Part shown: piece by piece, positions 25,894-33,160 of the stretch
How the letters are laid out: every line of letters begins with the position of its first letter
Numbering within the stretch: the first letter of the stretch is position 1
Made by a program: the position numbers and the translations under genes
NCBI RefSeq assembly: GCF_012102745.1
Contig: NZ_JAAVSY010000018.1
Span: 1-33,160, forward strand
Origin: Haematospirillum sp. H4485
GTDB lineage: Bacteria > Pseudomonadota > Alphaproteobacteria > Rhodospirillales > Rhodospirillaceae
Direction of reading: 5' to 3'
Length of the DNA: 33,160 nt
The notes under the pieces: generated by a model
Databases searched by the model: none
What the model saw: only the letters and a program-made list of their open reading frames with translations
Told to the model about the DNA's origin: nothing

Positions 25894-27297
25894 TCAGTGA
25901 CCGGACTGACGCCCTATATCAACATGGTACTGTGCTCCATCGGGATTAACCCCCTGACACCGGGCCTTGCCGTTTGTATCACGATCACACACAACCTGTG
26001 ACGGCGCAAACTCGCGACCATCGGGACAGCGGACAGATTCTGCTTGATCGATGTGCAGACGCCCCTGGTTCATACGAGCGTTTCCGGGACCTGTACAAAC
26101 CACGCCGTCGCCGCGACGAATGGTCATGGTTCCAACACCTTTGTCAAAAGAATATTCCACGTCCAGAGGCAAACTGGTAGCACCATCAACCAAACCGGTA
26201 TGGGAACGCCATGTTCCATTGAGGAAATCAGTCTGTCCGCTTTGCAGCGCATCCGGTGGAATATGCAGGGCTTTTGCACCAGAGGAAGCTTCATCCAGCG
26301 AAACAGACGGCGGTGAGCTTCCCTCCTCTGGTGATGATCCGGATTTGTCGGTTTCATCTGCTCTGTCTGTAGGCGAGGACTCAGGGGGAGAATCACCCTG
26401 TCCTTTATCAGGCAGTTCCGACTCGCTGGGTGGAGAAGTGGCTGTCACGTCACCTTGTTCCGGATCAAGGGCAACCGCTTTTCCACTGGTACCATCGATG
26501 ACAATAGCCTGCCGAGGTGGAAGAAAGGGAATAATGGAGTGTTGCTCCTCAAGAACAGTCCCCAGCAGCCAAGACGGCAACAAGTCCCTCTGTTCCTCAG
26601 GAAGGGACAACGCCCACCACCGCATAAACCAGATCAGAAGCAGCAGAAACAGCAGAACAAGCGGAACCGCCAACAGAAACCACAACCACCACGGCCACCC
26701 AAACCTAGCTGGCTGGGCCGTTGGCACAGATGCTATCGGGGTTTGCGCAGGGGACAAGGAAAGACCGGTCAAAACATCTCTCCCACCCGGTACAGCCAAT
26801 GGCGAGAAACCCCAGAATGTCACCACAGGCTGCCCATCCACCAAGTAGATATGCGTTTCATCCGGAATAAACAGGGCAAACGGCAACAAGCGGGCAAACA
26901 GCTCCAGGTCTCTGGACAGTGCTGGCCGATCCGCCAGAAGACCCGCATGGGATAAAACACGGTGACGTGCAGACTGAAGCCCTGGGAGGACTGCTTGCTG
27001 CTCCTGTAAAGTCGCCGCAGACCAAGGTATAACCCTTGAGCCTGCAGGCGCATACCAGTCGATTGTCACACCATCAGCCCTGATTTGGGGAATCGCCATC
27101 AGGGAGGCAACATCATCTCCGATCTGACGTCTGATGGTTGACCGCATCTGCAAGGCTGTCGAGAACAAGGATGTTCCGGAAATACCCAGCATACAAAAAT
27201 CACGCAGAGAACCTGTTCGCAACAGCGGACCTGTATCATTCTGATCATGTGCCATTGTATCCCTGCCCCGGGTTCTATCAGCTTTCAATGTTGTCAT
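25894..27297 (-). CDS. srfA: SrfA-like membrane-anchored protein
   Basis: A 467-residue protein. The N-terminal domain (about 24-170) contains PLLRTGSLRDF, a segment ending WYAPAGSRVIPWSAA, and YLVDGQPVVTFWGF. One membrane helix follows (203-225, Trp-flanked), then an acidic Ser/Pro/Glu-rich linker, then a C-terminal domain of about 110 residues with several cysteines (VVCTGPG, VRCPDG, VVCDRD, ARCQG). No signal peptide precedes the helix, and cysteines occur mainly after it, so I infer a cytosolic N domain and a periplasmic, disulfide-bonded C domain. This matches what I recall of SrfA. The ATG at 27297 is one base past the upstream stop; an in-frame ATG at 27255 with AGGG upstream gives a start closer to SrfA relatives and may be the true one. 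Confidence 0.78.
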   Translation of the reverse strand: MTTLKADRTRGRDTMAHDQNDTGPLLRTGSLRDFCMLGISGTSLFSTALQMRSTIRRQIGDDVASLMAIPQIRADGVTIDWYAPAGSRVIPWSAATLQEQQAVLPGLQSARHRVLSHAGLLADRPALSRDLELFARLLPFALFIPDETHIYLVDGQPVVTFWGFSPLAVPGGRDVLTGLSLSPAQTPIASVPTAQPARFGWPWWLWFLLAVPLVLLFLLLLIWFMRWWALSLPEEQRDLLPSWLLGTVLEEQHSIIPFLPPRQAIVIDGTSGKAVALDPEQGDVTATSPPSESELPDKGQGDSPPESSPTDRADETDKSGSSPEEGSSPPSVSLDEASSGAKALHIPPDALQSGQTDFLNGTWRSHTGLVDGATSLPLDVEYSFDKGVGTMTIRRGDGVVCTGPGNARMNQGRLHIDQAESVRCPDGREFAPSQVVCDRDTNGKARCQGVNPDGAQYHVDIGRQSGH

Positions 27298-27298
27298 T

Positions 27299-28825
27299 TC
27301 ATTCACACCCCTGCGGTACAGGTGTATGGCCACTTGCAGCGCGGAACAAATCATCCCAGCTTTGGCCGTCCTTTGGAAGGATCAGCTTTCCCCCCGTCGT
27401 TTCGGCCATACATCGCCCATCACCGGAACCATCAACGCTGATAACATTAATGCGGATGTTGGGCTTCCGTGCCTTCAGGTCACGGGCAACGGCACAAGGA
27501 TCGCCCCCGCAACTGTCTTCACCGTCAGTAACAACAACAATAGTTCCGGGCACCCTGACCCCATCAAGCATGGTTCCGGCACGTTCCAGACCACGAGCCA
27601 GAGGCGTACCTTGACGGGGTGTGATCGAACGCAGTTGTTCCAACAAACGGGTTCTCTCGTCAGCTTTGAAGAACTTGTAATTATCTGTTCCCTCGCAGCG
27701 CCCAAAAACCAGAAGACCAAGATCAATATGACGGGGTAGTGTCTTGGTCAAATCTGCCACTGCATCTTTGGCTGCATCAAGACGAGACCTGCCGCCCTGT
27801 AACTTCGAAAGCGCAAAGCTGTTCCCACCCATAACCTGCCGCATGAGCATCTGAACCTGCGAGGGTTTCAAGTCTGCTGACAAACCCATACTGCCTGACG
27901 CATCAAGCAAGACAGCCACTTCGGGATTCTCCCACGCTTTTGGTTTGGGAGGACAAGAGGCAGGCCGCGTATTCTTGTTTGCCCGTTCTTTTGGGGTATC
28001 ATCGGTCCTGCTTGGCAATACAGGCGGTTTCACAGCTGGAGCCGGTGGTTTTACAACCTCTTCAACCGGATTCAGATAACCAGGAGAAGGAATGGTAGAT
28101 GCTGGGGCAGGCAAATCCAGCATCGCATTTTGATCAGGTACACGACACTCGGCTAAACGGCGCATAACCTCACGTTCAGCATCAAGAATATCTGCTATCA
28201 ATGCATTATGATCCTCTTCTGCCACAGGTGCCTGCTCTACCTCTTCACCTGTCGAGGGAAGAAGACCATTACACCGGTACAGAAAAAGACTGATCAAAAG
28301 CAACAATAACAGGATAGCAAGCAACCACAGCCACCAGCGATGTCCTGAAGCAACAGAGCCTGTATTATAGAATACGGGTAGATTCAATCCAGAACCTGCA
28401 TATCCCCATCCAACAATAACCGGCTGACCATTTTGCACCAGAACCTGATCAGACCCGGGAGTTACAGTCACTTTCTCAATCAAGTCCGCAAAAGCAACGT
28501 TGCCAGAAAGGCGGTAACGTTCCCCTAACTGCCGTACAAGCCCCAACCTCTGGAACAAAAGATCACGAACCCGATTTTGTTCAGGCAACGTTAAGGAGGA
28601 CAACAGGACAGGCTGTCCCGGAAGGGACGACCACCATTCCAAGTCTTTCCCATCATCCGATAACAATGGCTCTGCAAACAATCCCGGAATGGTATCGGGA
28701 AATGCCGGTGAAAGGATCGCTGTTAATTCCAGCCAACTACGTTGGCGATAAGATAATGGATCAGATTCGCTCCCGACAAGCCAACGTGTTGGCTCACAAC
28801 GACACAGTCGCACGCGCACAGACAT
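27299..28825 (-). CDS. Membrane-anchored vWA protein sharing its front half with SrfA, first gene of the operon
   Basis: A 508-residue protein. The N-terminal domain (about 1-150) shares features with the next gene's, above all VLVQNGQPVIVGWGYA, matching YLVDGQPVVTFWGF. One membrane helix (164-183) is followed by a Pro/Lys-rich linker and a vWA domain (about 302-490) with the metal site D308-A-S-G-S312 and the conserved TDGEDSCGG strand end. Several cysteines in and after the vWA domain (CEG, CGGDPC, RCM, final GCE) suggest an oxidised, periplasmic location. Genes with this layout and the srfA-like gene appear to be duplicates that diverged in their periplasmic halves, one keeping a metal-binding vWA domain. 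It is the first gene of the operon, and its ribosome site (AGAGAAAG) is weak and distant. Confidence 0.83.
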   Translation of the reverse strand: MSVRVRLCRCEPTRWLVGSESDPLSYRQRSWLELTAILSPAFPDTIPGLFAEPLLSDDGKDLEWWSSLPGQPVLLSSLTLPEQNRVRDLLFQRLGLVRQLGERYRLSGNVAFADLIEKVTVTPGSDQVLVQNGQPVIVGWGYAGSGLNLPVFYNTGSVASGHRWWLWLLAILLLLLLISLFLYRCNGLLPSTGEEVEQAPVAEEDHNALIADILDAEREVMRRLAECRVPDQNAMLDLPAPASTIPSPGYLNPVEEVVKPPAPAVKPPVLPSRTDDTPKERANKNTRPASCPPKPKAWENPEVAVLLDASGSMGLSADLKPSQVQMLMRQVMGGNSFALSKLQGGRSRLDAAKDAVADLTKTLPRHIDLGLLVFGRCEGTDNYKFFKADERTRLLEQLRSITPRQGTPLARGLERAGTMLDGVRVPGTIVVVTDGEDSCGGDPCAVARDLKARKPNIRINVISVDGSGDGRCMAETTGGKLILPKDGQSWDDLFRAASGHTPVPQGCE

Positions 28826-28962
28826 GCTGGTTCAGCTTTCTCTTCTTGCAACGATTGCAGGTTTATGGGGAAAGCTTGTCACATACAACACTCCAGCCTG
28901 TTTCATATTAGTTATAATTCAGGATTCGTGTCGGGGTTATCCTGATCACTCAGGAATATCGC
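28826..28962 (-). promoter_or_regulatory. Gap upstream of the Srf/Tag operon with a small hairpin
   Basis: These 137 bases separate the XRE protein gene from the operon. TCCTGA-GTGA-TCAGGA (28940-28955) makes a 6-bp perfect stem with a 4-base loop just past the upstream stop codon. No T run follows on the minus strand, so it is a poor intrinsic terminator and might be an operator. A promoter for the operon should lie here, but only weak boxes are visible (TTGTAT, 17 bases, TAAACC on the minus strand). Read-through from the replication genes is therefore possible. Confidence 0.3.
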
Positions 28963-30843
28963 TTATCCCGCCTCCGAGGCCAACCAATTATCTATGGCCT
29001 TCTGTAGCTTTGGTGACGCCAAGGCCTTACCGCGTTCCAGCTTGGATAAATAACCCTGCTTTATGCCCAGAATTTCTGCAACCTGCATTTGGCTTTGTCC
29101 TGTTCTCTTACGATGGGACTTAATCGCTTCAGCCAACCCATCGGGGGACACCTTGTGTTTGGCCGCAAGCGGGGAAATAACCTGAAGGGCTTTACCGGAC
29201 GGAACATCACGGGACAATTGCCTGTAGTAGTCCTTGACCTCATCCGGGGCTTCTATTGCTATGGTTGCAAGAACCCATTCCTGTCCCCACCCGCGCTTTT
29301 CAATAATTTTTTCGTTCCAACGGTCATACTGCCACCCGGCAATGACACCATCAGCTTGCAACTGCTCCAGTGCTTTTTCGAGCCTAGCCCGTGTTTTTGA
29401 TGGATAGCGTTCGTTGACAACTTCTCCCACAGCATCAAGAAGAGTCTGAACACGATAGACCTGAACGAACTGACCCGTTCTGGCAATGGCCCGCCAATGC
29501 CATGAAACATAGCGGGTGAGTCGTTTTTCCCATTTCCGCCTATATGGATCATACTGTAACGCCTTGCGAAACAATAATCCTGTCTGCCGACCAGACCCGA
29601 ATAAAAAGCTGGCAAATGCTTTGCCCGGACGGAATATGAACCGTTCAACGTCCATATAACCATCCAGCCTGATTTGGCCCATACGATCCGTGATAATAAA
29701 AGGGCGGCTCTGCAACGTCTTGGTTACAGGCTTTTTCGATCTTCCCCCCTTGGGGTCATTCTCGTAAACTTTGACTTCGGCAATATTGAGCCAAATGTTC
29801 TGAATATGGCTTAGAGCACGGATAATCTCTTCCCGTTGTTCAGGTTCATATCCTCCTCGCCGACCTTGCCCACCTCGCTTGGGCTTCAGGCCACGCATAG
29901 AGAGAATTTCATCAACATCAGCAATCGCCCCATCTTCAGGGGTTCTGGCTTGATTAAGATAAATAGCACACAGGGCATCCAGAGCATCCGCGTCAATATC
30001 TGATAATTCTGACTGTTGCTTCCACATTGTCTGCGCCCACGCCTGAACCTGGTCACGAGGTAAATGAGGATCATGTTCAACAACAGGGGGACGAAGCTGG
30101 GCATATCCTGTTGATCCACCACGGGTTAACTCGGCTGTGGGCCAAGGGGTACCATCAACTCGACGAAAGGTATTTTTATAAAGGGCTTCTCGTAAACCTT
30201 GAAAGTGGCCTGAAGAGAGGACCACTAGCATATCGCGGGGTAGTCCCGGGCGTATATCATGGCCAGGATCCCGGATACCTAGTATTTCTTCCAGATATGG
30301 CAATGGCTTATGAGGAGGAGATAACAACTCAGCGATAGCCTGTGCAGCTTCCTCGGCATAGACACCGATCAGGCTTCCTATCATATCTGATGTAACGGGA
30401 ACAGAGCGCCTCTCGTCCTCTGCCTTCCAAGATGAAGCATTCAACACAAGCCAACGGGCAAGTTTTGACAGGTATGCCTTTTCACGGACCATGTCTTCAG
30501 CCATGCGCCGACATACGAGCTGAGTGCTCTTGAAATTAATTTCTCGTTCTTCCGGAGCTCCGTGTGTTTCCTTGATATAACACTCAATCAAGCTCTTTTG
30601 TATAACTGCTTCAAGAACATCAAGGATACCATTTGTGCTCTTTTCAAGGGCATCACAGACATCTCTTGTCAGCTGCTCCTTGTCATCATCGTCGAGATCA
30701 GGGCCAAGGACAAAACCAGCAATTACAACTTTAACGGGATAAAGTGTCTGATCATCATGACGCATGGCAGAACTGTCAATCACAACCCGACGACCGTCAT
30801 GAAGTGTAATCTTCAAGGACTCGGCTTCAGCTGTATCCCTCAC
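28963..30843 (-). CDS. Large protein with C-terminal XRE helix-turn-helix, probable replication or partition protein
   Basis: A 626-residue soluble protein. The C-terminal 50 residues are a clear XRE-type helix-turn-helix (GQSQMQVAEILGIKQGYLSKLERG). The long front part resembles a family I have seen on large alphaproteobacterial plasmids, with a segment rich in Arg/Lys and aromatics (IITDRMGQIRLDGYMDVERF, GRQTGLLFRKALQYDPYRRKWEKRLTRY, then a winged-helix-like stretch). It follows repC on the same strand with a 90-base gap. I infer a second replication initiator or a copy-control protein; its exact role is not known to me. GTG at 30843 is chosen for the AAGGA seven bases upstream; a GTG 11 codons earlier has no such site. 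Confidence 0.68.
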   Translation of the reverse strand: MRDTAEAESLKITLHDGRRVVIDSSAMRHDDQTLYPVKVVIAGFVLGPDLDDDDKEQLTRDVCDALEKSTNGILDVLEAVIQKSLIECYIKETHGAPEEREINFKSTQLVCRRMAEDMVREKAYLSKLARWLVLNASSWKAEDERRSVPVTSDMIGSLIGVYAEEAAQAIAELLSPPHKPLPYLEEILGIRDPGHDIRPGLPRDMLVVLSSGHFQGLREALYKNTFRRVDGTPWPTAELTRGGSTGYAQLRPPVVEHDPHLPRDQVQAWAQTMWKQQSELSDIDADALDALCAIYLNQARTPEDGAIADVDEILSMRGLKPKRGGQGRRGGYEPEQREEIIRALSHIQNIWLNIAEVKVYENDPKGGRSKKPVTKTLQSRPFIITDRMGQIRLDGYMDVERFIFRPGKAFASFLFGSGRQTGLLFRKALQYDPYRRKWEKRLTRYVSWHWRAIARTGQFVQVYRVQTLLDAVGEVVNERYPSKTRARLEKALEQLQADGVIAGWQYDRWNEKIIEKRGWGQEWVLATIAIEAPDEVKDYYRQLSRDVPSGKALQVISPLAAKHKVSPDGLAEAIKSHRKRTGQSQMQVAEILGIKQGYLSKLERGKALASPKLQKAIDNWLASEAG

Positions 30844-30932
30844 AAGTCTATCCTTCCAGTTGCCGGATAATAACACTTATTACGACAATGAACTGCTGGG
30901 TACAAAGGAACAATGCCTCCGTATGCTTTCTA

Positions 30933-32270
30933 TCAGACTTTTTCTCTTTTACGCAGTGCATGGAAACTGGCAAGAGCATTAAGCTGACCTGATGGTCGCA
31001 GAAGCATTCCCGCCAGGAAAGCCGGCCTACTTTTATAAATATATTCTTGGGGTTTCATTGCAGCTACAGCAACAGCAAACGTTACCTGTAAAGAACCATG
31101 TTGTTGGCAGCCTGTTTTCCAAGTCCATTCGGATACTCCTAACTGATGTGCCAAAATCCTTGCCGCATGAAACCATTGGTCAGGCTTCGCATTTTCAGGA
31201 CTTTCAAGAAACTGGGACACAATAACAGCGGACAGGGGTTTGCAAAAACTCTTCAGGAGATCCGTTTGCGACTTTCTGAGAGACGTTAATGGTTTTGCTG
31301 CTACCTCTATAAAGCCAGGTAAGAGAGGATCGGAAGAGCTTCCCGTAGAGCCGACTACTTTTTTTGCCAAGCTTATTTTTGTTTTGTTTTCTTTTGTAGA
31401 TATATGGTGGAAACCGGTTTCCTGCTGGCCGGAATTAACTTCATAAACACTACACATACACGACCATGTTAGCATATGAACATATCCTGCAGAGTCGATC
31501 ATATTCCTCTCTAGGTTAAGTATATCCTGTTCAATACGAGCTTGCTCGTTAACCGACGCTGATGAAAACCGATTGTAAAGACATAAAAACTGATCAAAAA
31601 GCTGCTCTGATTGCAAAAGGGCATGGTGAGCTGTCTCTAACGTCTTTTGAAGAGCAATATTATCAGGATGTTCCCACAACAAAACATCCAACGCATCAAC
31701 AGCCGTACGAATATCTTGCAAAGCCGCACCGATAGAACGCCTCTGGCTTTTCAACCTGTTGCGTTGCGCTTTTAATTCTTGGGCAAGGTCTTGAAATTCT
31801 TTGTGTTTCTCAACAACAGGCGCTAAATTTATTCCATAAGCTGAGACAATTGAACCATCCGCAGCCCTGACAGGAGTACGACGGTTTCCAGGGCCCCGCT
31901 CGATGGAAATAAATCCTGCTTTCTCGAGTGCAGACAGGTGGTTGCGTACTGTCCGTTCACTGACACCCAGGCACCCGGCTAATTCCGCATTACCAGGAAA
32001 AACGAGTGGCGAACATCCGGACGTCCAATCGCTTGACGAGGAATAGTCAAACAAAAGCTCCAATGTTGAGAGCGCCTCACGGGAAAATGGAAGGTAATTC
32101 CCGCAACGGCGGAAAGGCTCCAACAGTTGTTTTGGATGATAAATCCTTTCAGGAAGACCTTTCCAAGTTGCTACGGCAACAGCCGCATCAAAATGGCCAT
32201 AGGCCTTGCGGACATGCCCCGTTGGTGCTGGCTTGGCACAACCAGCAGAACGATATTGTGAAACACTCAC
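30933..32270 (-). CDS. repC: RepC-type plasmid replication initiator
   Basis: A 445-residue protein of the RepC family (repABC plasmids). Its N-terminal third holds a winged helix-turn-helix (about 93-126; NAELAGCLGVSERTVRNHLSALEKAGFISI), followed by the family's Lys/Arg-rich helical region (about 155-185), a Ser/Lys-rich less conserved stretch, and the typical C-terminal domain (ILAHQLGVSEWTWKTGCQQHG...). RepC starts replication at an origin that in known plasmids lies inside its own gene. The GTG start has a perfect AAGGAG seven bases upstream. No repA or repB precedes it, unlike classic repABC operons. The AT-rich middle of the gene (about 31370-31560) is a candidate for the origin by analogy. 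Confidence 0.85.
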   Translation of the reverse strand: MSVSQYRSAGCAKPAPTGHVRKAYGHFDAAVAVATWKGLPERIYHPKQLLEPFRRCGNYLPFSREALSTLELLFDYSSSSDWTSGCSPLVFPGNAELAGCLGVSERTVRNHLSALEKAGFISIERGPGNRRTPVRAADGSIVSAYGINLAPVVEKHKEFQDLAQELKAQRNRLKSQRRSIGAALQDIRTAVDALDVLLWEHPDNIALQKTLETAHHALLQSEQLFDQFLCLYNRFSSASVNEQARIEQDILNLERNMIDSAGYVHMLTWSCMCSVYEVNSGQQETGFHHISTKENKTKISLAKKVVGSTGSSSDPLLPGFIEVAAKPLTSLRKSQTDLLKSFCKPLSAVIVSQFLESPENAKPDQWFHAARILAHQLGVSEWTWKTGCQQHGSLQVTFAVAVAAMKPQEYIYKSRPAFLAGMLLRPSGQLNALASFHALRKREKV

Positions 32271-33020
32271 GTCTCAACTCCTTGCCGTCTTTAACCGCGA
32301 GGACGCCAAGAGGCTGCTTCATTTTGACATAACCAAGAGGGTAGTACAGGCACTACCTAACGGCTCTTCCTTGTGCTACAAGGAAAGTGTGTGAGCCCTG
32401 ATTAAGCATGCAGCGAACTCTTTGTCTGCGGCTTTGTGTGAAGGGATCTTCGGGTGGTTGACGTCTCGCACACGTCAACCACCCGTCATATGTTTTTTGG
32501 AATCATCTTTTTCTCCCTACTCTGCGCAATGACTCCAGATCCAGCTGCTAACACCGGCTCTAGTGCGATGTAGGAAATAACATGCTTACCCTGATAGACT
32601 TCGAGTGGATTGGTCCCGTAAAATTAATAAATGTTTTAGGAAGGAATATCCTGTACAAAAGAGTACGTATAACATGCTGTTTTATAGAAACTATCCTTGA
32701 TAATCGAGAAAAGTCTGCGTGAAGTTTGCCCCCGATTTTGGGGCATGATCACCTCGACTCTTTCTACATATAACCCCGATTCATAAAAAGCAGAAACTTA
32801 ACGCCTTGTCATATACGGTCACGATAACCCCAACATTATTCCTTCAAGGAATATATGGAGTGATCTGATATATAAGAGAAAAGGTGATAATGGTCTTGAT
32901 GGACCCGACTATATTCTCACGATCACATCCATGAATATACCTCTTGTCGAGGTTATAAGTAACATGCCCACCCCGCAGGAACAGGCATGTGGCAGGATGA
33001 ATTGTACAGAAACAAAAATC
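32271..33020. other. Noncoding replication-control region upstream of repC
   Basis: About 750 bases without a convincing gene; short open frames here lack ribosome sites and protein character. It contains the 14-bp hairpin at 32451-32485, a second hairpin TGCCCC/GGGGCA at 32727-32745, a near-perfect palindrome ATTCCTT-C-AAGGAAT at 32838-32852, and a second AAGGAATAT near 32644. No tandem iterons are visible. The 3' part, from about 32580, is AT-rich. On known RepC plasmids the space before repC encodes a small antisense RNA and may bear partition sites, which this region may provide. Confidence 0.45.
32451..32485 (+). terminator. 14-bp perfect stem-loop, candidate antisense-RNA terminator or repC attenuator
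   Basis: CGGGTGGTTGACGT (32451-32464) and ACGTCAACCACCCG (32472-32485) pair perfectly around the loop CTCGCAC. On the plus strand a T run (GTTTTTTGG) begins about six bases later. In repABC plasmids a counter-transcribed RNA ahead of repC ends in such a hairpin, and the same sequence in the repC message folds to hide the start region. The distance to the repC start (about 180 bases) fits that model. It could instead be a protein-binding site or an unrelated terminator. A possible plus-strand -35 TTGACA lies at 32324-32329, but without a good -10. Confidence 0.6.
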
Positions 33021-33147
33021 TAGGCTCCACACCCAATCATGGTATTGCTCGTGGTCTGCGGATCAGATTCATACCCTTCAATCGGGAGATTGGAGGCATG
33101 AATGGCCCACCTGTTTTGGCTTTCGGACGCCCGATGGGCGGCGATAG
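33021..33147. repeat. Right copy of the 127-bp terminal inverted repeat
   Basis: This is the reverse complement of 1-127 with two mismatches seen, at 33030 (C against G) and 33033 (C against T). Its inner edge is TAGGCTCC (33021-33028), and the flank inside it is unrelated to the left flank. The window runs 13 bases beyond the matched part. The outward frame beginning MNGPPVLAFGRPMGGDRAAF is open to the end, but I do not recognise it as a transposase. Confidence 0.85.
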
Positions 33148-33160
33148 AGCCGCATTTTCC

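Noticed and set aside
12424-28825. A complete type VI secretion system
   Set aside because: Only accessory Tag-like and PpkA-like parts are present; no sheath, Hcp, VgrG, ClpV or baseplate gene can be read in the window.
32844-33032. A 62-codon minus-strand open frame next to the right repeat
   Set aside because: It runs into the repeat, has no ribosome site and reads as random sequence.
1-33160. tRNA, rRNA or CRISPR arrays
   Set aside because: I saw no cloverleaf-like sequence, no rRNA core motif, and no set of regularly spaced repeats in any intergenic region.

Overview
The window looks like part of an accessory replicon, probably a plasmid, of an alphaproteobacterium (Rhodospirillales-like is my best guess). 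The reasons are a RepC-type initiator of the repABC family, a chemoreceptor and receiver/HDOD signalling genes of a motile alphaproteobacterial style, RTX proteins, and moderate GC with AT-rich intergenic gaps. Both ends carry the same roughly 127-bp sequence in opposite orientation (1-127 and 33021-33147, two mismatches seen), so the segment lies between two inverted copies of a repeat, most likely ends of an insertion sequence.

Layout. Left arm (217-9861): an RTX protein, a chemoreceptor (minus strand), a possible small gene, an unassigned protein with a weak GGDEF-like core, then a tight response regulator / hybrid-less histidine kinase / receiver-HDOD operon (plus strand), and a convergent MTA/SAH nucleosidase. 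A second RTX protein (9952-11223, minus strand) is a paralogue of the first. A secreted trypsin-like protease (11523-12416, plus strand) follows and converges on the large operon.

Centre (12424-28825, all minus strand): eleven genes, mostly coupled by stop/start overlaps or gaps under 25 bases, and probably one 16.4-kb operon. In transcription order they are: a membrane-anchored vWA protein with a SrfA-like front half, SrfA-like, SrfB (actin/Hsp70-like ATPase fold), SrfC (P-loop GTPase-like), a membrane-anchored Sel1-repeat protein, a secreted vWA protein resembling the periplasmic part of the type VI secretion kinase PpkA, TagT-like ABC ATPase, TagS-like FtsX permease, TagR-like degenerate formylglycine-enzyme-domain protein, a glycine-zipper lipoprotein and a coiled-coil lipoprotein. 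This joins the Srf 'virulence factor' set to the TagQRST/PpkA envelope-sensing set of type VI secretion, yet the window holds no type VI structural gene, no Ser/Thr kinase and no phosphatase. The predicted topologies suggest a machine spanning the whole envelope: cytosolic SrfB/SrfC, inner-membrane SrfA/vWA/Sel1 and TagST, periplasmic vWA and TagR, and outer-membrane lipoproteins. This is the most interesting part of the window.

Right arm (28963-33020): a 626-aa protein with a C-terminal XRE helix-turn-helix, RepC, and about 750 bases of noncoding DNA with a 14-bp perfect hairpin upstream of repC. No RepA/RepB partition genes are present. All functional calls are from reading the sequence and memory of families; no database search was run.
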